Origin: Saprospiraceae bacterium
GTDB taxonomy: Bacteria; Bacteroidota; Bacteroidia; Chitinophagales; Saprospiraceae
Assembly (NCBI GenBank): GCA_958295895.1
Contig: CATQHI010000001.1
Span: 1 to 64,000 of the forward strand
DNA: 64,000 nucleotides
Direction: 5' to 3'
Shown: in pieces, positions 41,528 to 51,282 of the stretch
How positions within the stretch are numbered: the stretch's first letter is position 1
Layout: every line of letters begins with the position of its first letter
The notes under the pieces: model-generated
Database searches by the model: none
Seen by the model: only the letters and a program-made list of their open reading frames with translations
What the model was told of the DNA's origin: nothing
Translations under genes and position numbers: made by a program

Positions 41528-42496
41528 TTATACCACCTGAAGCCGCGCAAGTTGCTTGCCGACTCGCAAGACATAGAGGCCCGCGCTCAGGTTGTAGGGC
41601 AACCGGATGTGAACACGAGGAGACCGGGCAGGGTAGGTCCGGATCACGCGGCCCATCGCATCGAGTAAGACTACTTCATCTACTGATTGTGGCAAGTGTA
41701 GGGAGAGCGACGCACCAGCCCTGGCGGGGTTCGGATGAATGCGGCTAGGGGTGAATGGTGATGGTCGTCTCACCGAGCGTATACCCAAGTGAGCCACCGT
41801 GCCGTCGTAGTCGTATTGAAGTAGGCGGTAGTAGTGTACTTCGCCAACTAGGTTTCGGGTATCCGTCCATTCGTATTCGTTCATCTGGCTGCTATAACCA
41901 GCCGCTCGTACCCGGGCGATAGGCACGAAGGACCGTCCGGTAGCACTATGGTATAGCTCGAAGTAGTCCGCCCCCTCCTCCTGGGCCGTTGACCACTGCA
42001 ATGAAACTGCCGATTCCCCATCTTCTGCTTCCCAACGAAGCAGGTCTACGGGGAGGGACCGCATCCCCGCGGTAGACTGCATTCGGGCTGCAAAATCGGA
42101 ATAGCTATCGCCACCTGCTTGGGTACGGGGGTAGTATAACTGACCGTAGGCGGATATTGTCCCGCTGTGACGGTGGTGCGCTTCAGTAGCTGCAACCGTA
42201 GTATTAGCCGCAACGGTAGGATCCTGAGCGAAGGTCAGATTGGCTCCCCGGTCGATGTAAAATTCTACGGATTGATCCCAAATTAGATTAGAGAGGCACT
42301 GAGCGCCAATAGTATAGGAAACAGTGACATTTAATCGGCCAGTGAACCGGCCATCAACCACCGCGGGGTTGGTGCCGGTGGAGCAGGCCGTGCACAGGTC
42401 CTGGTTCGCGTTCTGTGCATCAATGGTACATACTTGCCCCTGTAAAGAGGTTATCCATAGGACCAATAAGAGCACGCGAAAACAAGACATAGACAA
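41528..42496 (-). CDS. T9SS-secreted protein with C-terminal sorting domain
   Basis: 322 aa. Signal peptide (FRVLLLVLWITSLQGQ), then about 130 residues with paired Cys (DLCTACSTG) and a DRGANLTFAQDPTVAANTTV stretch like polymer-binding or filler regions. A fibronectin-like segment follows (LRWEAEDGESAVSLQWSTAQ, DYFELYHSATGRSFVPIARV). The last 80 residues are a type A T9SS sorting domain: RIHPNPARAGASLSLHLP, VVLLDAMGRVIRTYP, LSAGLYVLRVGKQLARLQVV. It should be exported across the outer membrane and anchored or released. The function of the mature part is unknown. Start could also be the ATG two codons in. Confidence 0.85.
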   Translation of the reverse strand: MSMSCFRVLLLVLWITSLQGQVCTIDAQNANQDLCTACSTGTNPAVVDGRFTGRLNVTVSYTIGAQCLSNLIWDQSVEFYIDRGANLTFAQDPTVAANTTVAATEAHHRHSGTISAYGQLYYPRTQAGGDSYSDFAARMQSTAGMRSLPVDLLRWEAEDGESAVSLQWSTAQEEGADYFELYHSATGRSFVPIARVRAAGYSSQMNEYEWTDTRNLVGEVHYYRLLQYDYDGTVAHLGIRSVRRPSPFTPSRIHPNPARAGASLSLHLPQSVDEVVLLDAMGRVIRTYPARSPRVHIRLPYNLSAGLYVLRVGKQLARLQVV

Positions 42497-42729
42497 GGTG
42501 TTGAGCTCAGCATAAGCCGAAGTTCAGCGCGCTAATTATTAGCACCCATACCAAATCAATCGTCTGTACCTGCCTCCATATTGTCTTAGAATGAGGCATT
42601 TTGAGCCTCTTCCTAGTCTCACAAGCCTCAAAGCGATTGATGCACCTTCTAGTACTTCTATCGTGGGTAGACCTCTGTCCTGTCGATCCTCCGCTAACCC
42701 CAATATGGGAGTTCACATATTGGAAGATT

Positions 42730-42758
42730 AGGTTACACCTCCTGTAAAAGTATAACCT
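42730..42758. repeat. 29-bp imperfect palindrome, copy 2
   Basis: Second copy of the element at 4862-4890 (26 of 29 identical), with related DNA for about 100 bp to its right. No recombinase gene follows here; the next 130 bp lead into a GC-rich repeat copy. It may be a relic or a partner site. Confidence 0.55.
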
Positions 42759-42887
42759 ACCCACCAAAGATAATGCACTACCAGTCAGACAGTTATCCGA
42801 AAAGCCATCAGCTCTACATCTTCTAGCTTCCACTTTCCTGCACAGCCGACAGTTTCTGTTACCCCAACTGCGCCCCACGCCACCAGG

Positions 42888-43050
42888 ACCCGCACCCGCG
42901 TTCCCGCCCCCAATCCCCCGCCTTTCTGCCAGTGCGAAAGCATGCATCCTGTCTCCATGAAACTGCTTTTTGTACGCCTAGCCCGCCGTAGCAGAAGCGC
43001 TGGGACCTAAGCATTTCACTTCCGCCAGAGCCTACCCTCCACCCCCCGCT
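42888..43050. repeat. Long dispersed repeat, copy 1 (contains GC-rich motif)
   Basis: It begins with the GC-rich motif (CGCACCCGCGTTCCCGCCCC) and continues with CTTTCTGCCAGTGCGAAAGC, then a CCGTAGCAGAAGC block and AAGC.TTTCA further on. The copy at 51283-51465 shows the same order. The spacer 42497-43394 otherwise has no supported gene. Confidence 0.6.
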
Positions 43051-43394
43051 CCATCACCTCACTTCGCTGACTCCGACTCACCGGTATCTGGTGCGCGCCT
43101 CCACCGAGCTAAGGGGTAAAAGCGTCACAAAGCGACTACGGACCGTATAAATCGCCACGTAATTGTGTAGGGCCTTGCTCGCACTTGACGTAGAACTAGT
43201 CGGCTACCGCTGGCGTGACCGCGCCGCGGGGAATGTGCTGACGTCTCACCTTCAATATGGCCTGGAAGAAAGGCGTGAAGGTGATGGGCTTGGTTTACTA
43301 GGGGGTGAAAAATCTGCGGCTTTGCGGGTGGGGAAAATTTTATTACGCCTGGGAGGCTGACTTTGGATTGACCCTCGCCGATTACCAACAGCGC

Positions 43395-43577
43395 ATGGGG
43401 CGCAGGCTCAGACTATTTATTTGGTGCCAAATTGTGAAGTTGCTACCCATATACCTCGGTCTATTTTTCCTACTCTCCTCCTGTACATCTAACCCCCGGG
43501 AACATCTCGAAGGCATCCGATCTTTGGGAACAAATTGGACTAAACTTGCTGCGGTTGGACGTCAACCAGCCAGGTAG
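43395..43577 (+). CDS. Possible small lipoprotein or truncated gene start
   Basis: A 60-aa frame with a good lipoprotein signal (LLPIYLGLFFLLSSC, Cys about 28) and a short polar remainder. It lies in a spacer full of decayed sequence, so it may be the 5' stub of a lost lipoprotein gene rather than a complete gene. Confidence 0.35.
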   Translation: MGRRLRLFIWCQIVKLLPIYLGLFFLLSSCTSNPREHLEGIRSLGTNWTKLAAVGRQPAR

Positions 43578-43748
43578 TTATGATTCCACGCATAAGGAAA
43601 AATGGCTAGTGGATTAGCACGCGGCCCTGGGCGTGCGCTGAAATCGTTTAGCCTTTGAGGTGGTTGGGTTCCCTAGGAAGAAATACGTCTGGTGAGTCAG
43701 GTAATATTACTCCATCGGGCAAGGCCGTAGCGCACAGCAAGCATATCA

Positions 43749-44546
43749 TCAATCCCCCCGCAGTCCAAAGCTATACGTCGTCCAGAAGCTGTCATAGTCC
43801 GTTCCGGCACCGGCGGGGGAGGGGAGCATGTGCGTAGCGTGCACGAACCACTCGCCCCCCCGCTCCAGTTTGAAGGAACAAATTCCCTCCGCGTCGGTGC
43901 GCGAATACTGCTCGGTAGCCGCCTCCGCCCCCCGGCGATTGCGCGCCGTGATCACCTTATCCGCCAGGGGCTGCCCGCGGAAGTACACCCGAAACCTAAG
44001 CCACTCATCGTGCCCAGCGGTGTAGGGGTCGCTCAGGGGTACCAGCTCGAATTCCTGGCCGACCATCCGCCGGTAGAGGGTATCTCCGAGTAAGGGTGTA
44101 CTTTGCACCAGCGCCTTGATGTCGCGGCAGTAACGCTCTTTCTGCTCGGTACGGGTGGTGTCCAGCGCGATGTTCTCAATATTGTCGTGGGCTAGGTAGT
44201 CGGCAAACTCCCCGGTGGGCAGCGTGATGTACGCCCAGTCGCGAGACATATGCAGCAGCCCCTGCCCCTCAAAGTCGACCTCCCTTTCTAGCACCGGCAG
44301 ATTGCCGTCGGTTACCTGCTCGAGTAGATCGGTGGTGCCCTGATTGGTTTCCAGCGCAAAGGTCATGGTTGCGTCCCGCTGCAGGGGTCGTTCAAGTTGA
44401 ATATTGAATCCGTCCGAAACGAAAAGGTGTACCTCTAGCGTGTCACCGGGGCGCAAGAAATACTGGTAAGCTAGGAGAATGTACTCGTGCGCCAACAGCG
44501 TCAGGGAGAACAGGAGTGCGGTGAGGGTAAGGAGGAGAGGTCTCAT
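43749..44546 (-). CDS. DUF4198-type secreted protein
   Basis: 265 aa from ATG 44546; the frame stays open further upstream, but this start gives a proper signal peptide (RPLLLTLTALLFSLTLLAHE). DUF4198 features are HEYILLAYQYFLRPGDTLEV at the mature N-terminus and the Ig-like second half (LRFRVYFRGQPLADKVITAR, RTDAEGICSFKLERGGEWFV). DUF4198 proteins are periplasmic and are often encoded with nickel or cobalt transporters. The metal operon lies 3 kb away, so a metal role is possible. It is monocistronic, reading leftwards. Confidence 0.75.
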   Translation of the reverse strand: MRPLLLTLTALLFSLTLLAHEYILLAYQYFLRPGDTLEVHLFVSDGFNIQLERPLQRDATMTFALETNQGTTDLLEQVTDGNLPVLEREVDFEGQGLLHMSRDWAYITLPTGEFADYLAHDNIENIALDTTRTEQKERYCRDIKALVQSTPLLGDTLYRRMVGQEFELVPLSDPYTAGHDEWLRFRVYFRGQPLADKVITARNRRGAEAATEQYSRTDAEGICSFKLERGGEWFVHATHMLPSPAGAGTDYDSFWTTYSFGLRGD

Positions 44547-44915
44547 GACTACGGTGGTACGCTTGCGCTCCAAGGTAAGCAGCAAACGCACTTGAAGTAG
44601 CAAGCTAGTCTACCGATGATCTTCCTCTCCCCCGCTGACCTGTCCGACAGGGGGGTCATGACGCTGATCAGTCAGTGCCGCAGCCGGATGGTCTTTTTAT
44701 CGTCTTACGTACAGGTACGTCACTGGAGGGAGCTCGTCCACCGGATCACTACCTCTCAACGCTGTGGGGATGGTGATTGAGGTGAGGTACAGCTGGATGC
44801 TCTCGAACAGGTGGATTGGAACTGGGCTGGGCAACGTGAAAACCGAAACTTTCGGGAGAGCCCTGAAAAGTAACAATCTGCTTGGAACTAGCATCAAGGT
44901 GAAACATGAGGTACT

Positions 44916-45740
44916 ATGGTTACCGTGTATTTCGATCCGCATCCCGCCCTGGCAGAATTGGTGGAGACCATCTGCGTCATGGAGCACGAATTCAAACTGG
45001 GGGACTTGCTTTCCCCCATCTACTCCTTTGTGCCCGCTCACACCCGGTTCTTATGCTTTTACCTGGAGGATCCGATCAAGGGGAAAAAGGGAACCGGTGT
45101 TTTTGAACAGCGTGCCCGATCTATGATCATCGGTCCTCAAACCATACCGGTAACGCTGGACGTCGGAAAAAAATACTCAAATGTGGTAGTCATGTTTAAG
45201 CCGTGCGGTCTCTACCGCTTGCTTAGTATCCCGTTACATGAAATCTTGGATCAAGACTTTGATGGGTACCTCATGCTGGGCAAGGAAATAAACCTAGTAG
45301 TGGAACGGCTCATGAATTCCCACCTTGCGGCAGACCGAAATACCATAGTGCAAGACTACCTACTTCAAAAGCTAATCCGGACAAAGCCCGCGATGCCTAT
45401 TGACAGAGCTATGGATCAGCTAGTCGGAGCGAAAGGAAATACCCCGATGGACTTGCTAGCTTCTAAAGCTTACTTAAGCGTACGTCAGTTTGAACGCCAG
45501 TCGCTGGAACGTATCGGCACGTCCCCCAAGCTGTTTGCCCGTATAGTGAGGTTCTCCGAGTCCTATAAGTACAAGCAGCGAAATTCAGCCACCACCTGGA
45601 CAGAGATCGCCCATCGCTATGGTTATTACGATCAGATGCACCTCATCCGAGATTTTCGCCATTTTGCCGGTGCTAATCCCAGTACGATGGGGGAAGAAGA
45701 GATTCTACATTCCGTCAGGTACAATTCGCTCGAACCTTGA
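44916..45740 (+). CDS. AraC-family transcriptional regulator
   Basis: 274 aa. The N-terminal two-thirds resemble the sensor of AraC regulators with a DUF6597-like domain (HPALAELVETICVMEHEF, MIIGPQTIPVTLDVG, VVVMFKPCGLYRLLSIP). The C-terminus has two helix-turn-helix units: LLASKAYLSVRQFERQSLER, and EIAHRYGYYDQMHLIRDFRH followed by FAGANP. It binds DNA as an activator or repressor of unknown targets; the nearest downstream genes are 600 bp away. The 310-bp spacer on its left (44604-44915) shows no gene. Confidence 0.88.
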   Translation: MVTVYFDPHPALAELVETICVMEHEFKLGDLLSPIYSFVPAHTRFLCFYLEDPIKGKKGTGVFEQRARSMIIGPQTIPVTLDVGKKYSNVVVMFKPCGLYRLLSIPLHEILDQDFDGYLMLGKEINLVVERLMNSHLAADRNTIVQDYLLQKLIRTKPAMPIDRAMDQLVGAKGNTPMDLLASKAYLSVRQFERQSLERIGTSPKLFARIVRFSESYKYKQRNSATTWTEIAHRYGYYDQMHLIRDFRHFAGANPSTMGEEEILHSVRYNSLEP

Positions 45741-46336
45741 ACGCTTACTATGGCGGCTTTCATGCGCTAAGCTGTTGTGGCGGCGGTAAGCGTCCTCCCG
45801 CCTGCCTGCCACCCTCGGAGCTTGTGTGCCAAGACTACACTTGCTCGGCTGGATGCCGGGCAGTGCCCCCCCCGTCAAGCCTTTAGCTATCAGCCGGCAG
45901 TTGCCGTAACAAAAAAGATATTGTCGTGATCCCACTCAATAACTATACGCAGTCTAGGTAGGACGTTGAATCCGCCTGATGGCATTGATTGCTTCACCTG
46001 TAGATTGAACCGTCGAACTCTAAACATGTCGCATTTTTACTATGATTGATATCGTCAGCCCTACTATCTTTGAATTAAGATTTGACCGTTGACCAGACGT
46101 ATTAACTGATGACCTATACCGGTACTTCTCTCACAACAAATCGAGATATGTCGCAGCCAGTATGATACTGTGGTGTTTGTATTGCCCGACGAACAGATGG
46201 CATCGGCCATCATAAGGCGAAAGGTCCAGCACCTGAGTGTTTAAATAAGCTAGATTCTTTCGATCAGAGCCTACGTTACTGTCCGGTTTAAGCAAAAACT
46301 GATAAACTAATCCACAACCATTTTAAAACAGCAGCC
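45741..46336. other. Promoter-bearing spacer before the four-gene operon
   Basis: About 600 bp without a supported gene on either strand. There is a run of 8 C near 45867. The right half is AT-rich and must hold the promoter of the operon starting at 46337; no clear TAnnTTTG with a spaced -33 TTG could be assigned. Confidence 0.4.
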
Positions 46337-47863
46337 ATGCCAGACACCAAAAAGGGAGTTTTCGAGATTTTGGCCGAGATGAGAAGACTCGCCCTCGGTA
46401 TAAGTGACACAAATCCCGAAGGAATTAAGGGATTCATTGCTTCTTTTATGCCTTCCGGGGTACCCGTCAATCCGGATGATTTTAAAAAGCCGTGGAAGCC
46501 TAATGTCTCCTCTCCGAATATGGTGGCCCCCCCACCACCACCACCCGACGCCGAGCCGGGCATACAGGATACTTCTGATGTAGCAAAACGGTATGAGAAC
46601 CTAGCAAACACTTGCACCCTCGTGGATAGTAGGTTACTATTGAATGAAACGTACCAGGCTATAAAAACAGGCGGATCCATCAGCCAGGCTTGGGAAATCA
46701 TCGTCACCGGCGCAAACGTGATGCCCCAGCCACCGGAGCAGGAAGTGTTCCAGAAGCAACAGAGAGATAAATACTTGCCCAGGCTGCGAAAAGTCATAAA
46801 AGACGAGGACGGAGGCGACATGGACGTCGATACGAAAGAATATAAGGCCTACAAAGAATACGAAAAGAAGTATCAGAACGCGGTAAGGAATTATGGTGCG
46901 CAGTACATGGCAAGTATGAGCAACCGGCTCACCGCACAAACCTGGGGTGTTATGGGTAAAACCTACGTAGCCGATGTGAACGACGCTCTGGATGAATGGA
47001 CTACACTGGGCAACAAGCAATACATAGAAGAAGCTAGGGACAACCTTGCCGCCATGGGTACCGACGCTGCAGCACACATGATCGCTGCAGCCAAAAAAAA
47101 GTTTGAAGCCTATAAGATCGCCACCCAGGGGGTTATACCGGTGACTAGTCAGTACGTCGAGTTGTTTCCGAGCAACTGGGCAGAGATAGTTCCGGACGAC
47201 GGATGGTCAACCTATCACTACGACTGGAACAAAAAGACCACGGTGAACGAGACCGAGTCAAGCAGTTTCAGTGCGAGTGGCGGAGTGTCTTTTGGATTTT
47301 GGAGTGCAAAAGCCAACGTAAGCAGTGACCGTCAGGAACAACACGATGATGAAAAAACGGATGGGCTGACCATCGATTTCAGTTATGCGCTCGTCGACAT
47401 AAACCGGCCCTGGCTCGATCCATTGTTGTTTGACCTTGGCAACTGGTTTTTAGTGGGCGATTATCCGAGAGGTTCCGTCTCAAACGGACAGATGAATCAG
47501 GTATTACCCCAAGAAGGAGCAGGTGCATGGCTCCCCATTATTCCCATGCAGATTTTTGTGATCAAAAACCTCACGATAAATACCGTCGATATCCACAATA
47601 CGTTCGACCGGCTGGCTACAAGCGTGAGTGGGGGCGGTAGCTTTGGGTTTGGCCCGTGGCATCTCGGAGGTCAGTACAGCCATAGTAAGGACAATAAAAC
47701 CTGGGTGGCGGAAAAAACCGGGGAAGGGCTCTCCGTAAAGGGCGCCCAAATAATGGGTTGGGTAAGCTCCCTAGTCCCTCTGTGCCCCAAGATTGACGCG
47801 CCTAAGGATTCAGGTAGCCTTGCAACTGACCCCACCAGGTTACAACCCGTAGCAAATCCATAG
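46337..47863 (+). CDS. Unrecognised protein with RPWL/IKNLTI domain, first gene of a four-gene operon
   Basis: 508 aa, no signal peptide or membrane helix. The N-terminal part contains a Pro-rich linker (APPPPPPDAEPG, about 63-74), then a helical, charged region to about 270. From about 295 two amphipathic beta stretches share SxSGGxSFGF (near 311 and 434). Between and around them lies a domain shared with the next gene: VDINRPWLDPLLFDLGNWFL (about 353), LPIIPMQIFVIKNLTI (about 397) and GAQIMGWVSSLVP (about 473). I do not know the family. Alternating Ser/Gly beta segments could be membrane-inserting hairpins, but that is speculation. Coding is convincing from codon use and the paralogue. Confidence 0.7.
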   Translation: MPDTKKGVFEILAEMRRLALGISDTNPEGIKGFIASFMPSGVPVNPDDFKKPWKPNVSSPNMVAPPPPPPDAEPGIQDTSDVAKRYENLANTCTLVDSRLLLNETYQAIKTGGSISQAWEIIVTGANVMPQPPEQEVFQKQQRDKYLPRLRKVIKDEDGGDMDVDTKEYKAYKEYEKKYQNAVRNYGAQYMASMSNRLTAQTWGVMGKTYVADVNDALDEWTTLGNKQYIEEARDNLAAMGTDAAAHMIAAAKKKFEAYKIATQGVIPVTSQYVELFPSNWAEIVPDDGWSTYHYDWNKKTTVNETESSSFSASGGVSFGFWSAKANVSSDRQEQHDDEKTDGLTIDFSYALVDINRPWLDPLLFDLGNWFLVGDYPRGSVSNGQMNQVLPQEGAGAWLPIIPMQIFVIKNLTINTVDIHNTFDRLATSVSGGGSFGFGPWHLGGQYSHSKDNKTWVAEKTGEGLSVKGAQIMGWVSSLVPLCPKIDAPKDSGSLATDPTRLQPVANP

Positions 47864-47954
47864 CTTAAAACGCGTAGTTAAGGCCGATCGCACCTGGTAA
47901 CTCCGGGCTGCTGAGGGTGATATGTAGATAGCGTATTTCTTAAAAAAATATATC

Positions 47955-49301
47955 ATGGCCATTTCGCTGAATTCTATATACAATCCCGTAAACGAGTTTT
48001 TTCTGAATATTTACCGGACAGATACGGATAGTCCCATCGTTTTTAAGTTCGACAAATTTGGCTCCAGTGCAGATTTCACGGATCCGGACAACCCAAACAC
48101 CGGCATTGCACTGGAGCGGTTTTCTGACCTCGTCAACCGCTTGCCGATAGAACAAGATGATGGCGTTAATATTCTTTTCTCGGCTGATCCACTGGACGAT
48201 GCCTATTTCTATCGCATACTAAATGCTTCCATACCGTTTGCCAGCAGTAGCGATCCCAATAAAGAGGAAACCATAAACGCTGTGACTAAGATGATTGCTG
48301 ATGCTAAGAAGGAATTCGAGAAGTCTTCTCTGGCCCGGTACGGGATGCCTTCCTTGTTCCGGCCTTCCTACGCTAATCCGGAGCAGTGGTGTGTACAAGA
48401 CAATACGCAGTGTTGGTCGAACCACCAATACGAAGCTATGGAAAAGACAATGTCATTGACCGAAGGCAAAGTGGAAAGAAGGATGTGGAAGCTTAAAGTC
48501 AGTGATGCTGCCCTACAGGAAATGTTGCCTTCGGAAACCATTGAGATACTTAAACCCAGGGAAGTCACCCCTGACGATCTACAAATTAAACAGGCGTTCG
48601 CAAAATTGGGGAGACCGCCGGTGTCCTTTGCTCCCGTTTCTCGTGTTGGCCCGATCACGCGCATAGCACCTGCCGTAGTAGCAAGGGCCAATTTGAAAAC
48701 AGCTTACGGTGACAATAGCCAGCCTGAACCGATGGCAGTGCGCCCCCGGATGGATGCCGAGCAGCCCCAGATTACGGAGTATGTAGCACCTCCGAACGAT
48801 GATGATGGTAGCCACACTACGATGATGATTAATCTCAGACACACTATTCGCTTCCTAAACGTGGAGCAACGGTATTCCTTGAATCAGTTTATCAAGACAC
48901 AGGCCCCCGCTGCACCAACTACTACCGATAAAATTAAAATTTGCTTTGATTACTGCAAGGTAGATATCTGTAGGCCGTGGCTTTTTACAACGTTTTTCAA
49001 AAATAAGTCATGGTTTTTACCCAATACTAAAAAAGGGGGATTAACTACGGCTGAAGCCGGGGGCACTATTTCACTTTTACCGATCGGCTTCGTTGCTATA
49101 AAAAATCTGACCATCGAGGCCAACTGGTCTGACTTGGACCGGCAGAAGTCAAAGACGGCCACGGACTTCGGGCCTTTTGAGGTAAGCTCCGAAATTGTAA
49201 ACAATACCCTTTCGCATCAAGGTATTCAAATAATTGGCTGGGTATTTGAAAAATTGCCAGATCTGCCTCCCCTCGATCCTCCGGCACTTCCACCCGCATA
49301 A
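47955..49301 (+). CDS. Paralogue of the preceding gene's C-terminal domain, four-gene operon
   Basis: 448 aa, 91 nt after the first gene. It has no signal peptide. The C-terminal 130 residues align with the preceding protein: FDYCKVDICRPWLFTTFF, SWFLPNTKKGG, LLPIGFVAIKNLTI, TDFGPFEV and HQGIQIIGWVFEKLPDLPP, with a Pro-rich end in both. The N-terminal 290 residues are different from those of the first protein (starting ISLNSIYNPVNEFFLNIYRT) and unrecognised. Two proteins with different heads and the same tail, encoded side by side, suggest subunits of one complex or two cargo proteins carrying the same docking domain. Function is unknown. Confidence 0.7.
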   Translation: MAISLNSIYNPVNEFFLNIYRTDTDSPIVFKFDKFGSSADFTDPDNPNTGIALERFSDLVNRLPIEQDDGVNILFSADPLDDAYFYRILNASIPFASSSDPNKEETINAVTKMIADAKKEFEKSSLARYGMPSLFRPSYANPEQWCVQDNTQCWSNHQYEAMEKTMSLTEGKVERRMWKLKVSDAALQEMLPSETIEILKPREVTPDDLQIKQAFAKLGRPPVSFAPVSRVGPITRIAPAVVARANLKTAYGDNSQPEPMAVRPRMDAEQPQITEYVAPPNDDDGSHTTMMINLRHTIRFLNVEQRYSLNQFIKTQAPAAPTTTDKIKICFDYCKVDICRPWLFTTFFKNKSWFLPNTKKGGLTTAEAGGTISLLPIGFVAIKNLTIEANWSDLDRQKSKTATDFGPFEVSSEIVNNTLSHQGIQIIGWVFEKLPDLPPLDPPALPPA

Positions 49302-49386
49302 ATTTACCGGGTGGGCAAGTGACTTAATCAGTACACTGCCGGTATGCCAACCCAGTGACCGGAACCTACTACAAATACAGGATCCT

Positions 49387-50640
49387 ATGAAAGACGTAAC
49401 AACGCGTGTGTTAGACGAGCTGAATGGAATCCCCGGTACTACCGATAGGCCCGGCCTCAGCAGAATGGATAGGGCCAGACCCTTAATGCAGGCTTTCTGT
49501 GAGCGATATAACCCAGACGAGGCCAGTACTTTGTACGGCATGACGGATGCCGAACTGTGGCAGTATTGGACAACAGTAGATAAGCGCGTTTTCAATTTTG
49601 ATTTCGACAGTCAGGAAAAAGATATTAGACGGCTGAAAGTAGATGATAACTCGGTTTTCGCTCAAGCGCTACAATTCGAAAACTGTCGACCCGTTCCGGA
49701 ATTTGAAACCATCATCCTGGAGAGGGAGGGAGATGTTTTCCCGAAACTGATCGCGGTGAGTATACCGCGATCAATGGATATATCGCTTTACACCGAATCT
49801 GGAATCCCATTTCACATATATTTTCACCCGACCTTAGGTCAAAACATCGATTCCTACTACACTGCGAACCAAATGCCGGGAAGGGAGTCGCTAAAATCCC
49901 TAGAAGACCATAATTTCATTCCCTATGGTTGGGACTTCTTATTTTTCATCCTATTTAATAATTTAACCTATCAGGCCAGTACCAACATTGGTAGCGATGA
50001 TAAAATTCAGGTCTGGGCGGGCAAGGGTTTACTCTATCAGATCGCCGATAACGCAACGAATATTGTAAACTTAATTCCAGTATTAGACCCTACCCACAAT
50101 GCGGGTGATTTTGAGCATCCCGATTCGTTAACCCAGATCCTGCAGGAAGTACAGCAATTTATCCTGGAGGCTCGTGGCCTTGCCGATCAGGAAACATCCC
50201 AGGTGGGAGGCTCCGCCATCTCCGCCTTCAGTAGTGGACACTTGATGTTCAATAATCTATTACGGCATTCTGCCCAAGCCAGTACTTCAGACACCTTCTT
50301 TAGCGACATCCTCCAGGAGGCCTACATGTTCGATGCCCCTAGCGGAACTAACGATCAGTGGGTAGATTTGGTCAATGCCTGGGTACAAAAATATGGAGAA
50401 GGCAAGGTGGTGCGGGGGTATTCCCAGTGGCAGCCAACGAATGTTTCCCTCCTACTGGCCCACGGTCAGCAGCTAGAACAAGGTAAAGTAGTGGTAAACA
50501 GCGATAATGCTAATCGTTCGTTTGCCTTACTGGGGCAACAGTTCTTTAAAGATGCTATTTCTGGAAGTGACTGGCAGTCAATCCATCAAGCCATTCCATC
50601 CTTAATGCTGAATGATGCTCTAACTCGTAGTCAATTCTAA
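49387..50640 (+). CDS. Putative alpha/beta-hydrolase-like protein, four-gene operon
   Basis: 417 aa from ATG 49387; the longer frame from 49234 would overlap the previous gene. No signal peptide. The middle reads like an alpha/beta hydrolase: a beta strand plus oxyanion region IPFHIYFHPT, a possible nucleophile elbow ISAFSSGHLMF (Ser, about 281), a following acid candidate in EAYMFDAPSG (about 314) and a late His in SIHQAIPSLML (about 402). The order Ser-Asp-His is right for the fold, but the elbow is AFSSG rather than GxSxG, so catalysis is uncertain. The small CARDB-like gene follows 11 nt downstream. It could be a lipase-like effector or a structural relative. Confidence 0.6.
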   Translation: MKDVTTRVLDELNGIPGTTDRPGLSRMDRARPLMQAFCERYNPDEASTLYGMTDAELWQYWTTVDKRVFNFDFDSQEKDIRRLKVDDNSVFAQALQFENCRPVPEFETIILEREGDVFPKLIAVSIPRSMDISLYTESGIPFHIYFHPTLGQNIDSYYTANQMPGRESLKSLEDHNFIPYGWDFLFFILFNNLTYQASTNIGSDDKIQVWAGKGLLYQIADNATNIVNLIPVLDPTHNAGDFEHPDSLTQILQEVQQFILEARGLADQETSQVGGSAISAFSSGHLMFNNLLRHSAQASTSDTFFSDILQEAYMFDAPSGTNDQWVDLVNAWVQKYGEGKVVRGYSQWQPTNVSLLLAHGQQLEQGKVVVNSDNANRSFALLGQQFFKDAISGSDWQSIHQAIPSLMLNDALTRSQF

Positions 50641-50651
50641 AAACGAATATT

Positions 50652-51107
50652 ATGGAAAACGAATTTCAAAATGATTTAGGTGATACTGAATCGCAACAAT
50701 TCTTGAATCAAAGCAATCCGGAAAATGAACAAAACGTAGATCCCTTTTACTTGCAACCTTCGGACAATGTCTGGGTTTCTTCAGACGGTGGCACCACTTA
50801 CGTAAGCGACCCGGAGCAAGGTATTCCGTATGACTTTTGTCTCACCATTGTCAACACCGGGGAAATAGACTCCGGTCCTTTCGTAGTGAAATTTGTGCTT
50901 AGCGGTGATCAAGACCCGGCCCTGGAGTTATTTACCGATGAAGTGCAAAGTTTGGCACCGGGGCAAAGCGTTCTGACGGTTTATCATTACGGCGCTTTTG
51001 CAAATAAATTTGGTGTTTATCACGTCCAGGCGGTAATCTGCACTGCGGATGAGTTAGTAGAAATAAGCACCGATCAGGGCTTTGACTTTACCATTAACAG
51101 TGATTAA
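50652..51107 (+). CDS. Small CARDB/Ig-like-fold protein, last gene of the four-gene operon
   Basis: 151 aa. An acidic, Asn/Gln-rich N-terminus (about 1-32) precedes one Ig-like domain of the CARDB type: YDFCLTIVNTGEIDSGPFVV, LSGDQDPALELFTDEV, LAPGQSVLTVYHYG, FGVYHVQAVICTAD. CARDB domains are adhesion or binding modules, usually extracellular, but there is no signal peptide here. The 11-nt gap to the hydrolase-like gene makes a shared transcript likely. It may be a binding subunit or chaperone for the larger proteins. Confidence 0.65.
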   Translation: MENEFQNDLGDTESQQFLNQSNPENEQNVDPFYLQPSDNVWVSSDGGTTYVSDPEQGIPYDFCLTIVNTGEIDSGPFVVKFVLSGDQDPALELFTDEVQSLAPGQSVLTVYHYGAFANKFGVYHVQAVICTADELVEISTDQGFDFTINSD

Positions 51108-51282
51108 GGAAAGATGTTATTCGCCACTTTCCTAACAAGAAGTTGTCTGAGGTGGTCGAGGGTGGATCTTAGCGGCAGTAGGCAGCGCCACATAGGGCTT
51201 ATCGCTACGGGCATAGTAGATACCCCGTACGGCAAGCTGGGTGACACATCCGCCCGACTTCACTGCAAGTACCGGACTAAGC

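Noticed and set aside
42507-42947. 146-codon minus-strand frame across the second palindrome
   Set aside because: It spans two repeats and has no motif, no plausible start context and unusual composition.
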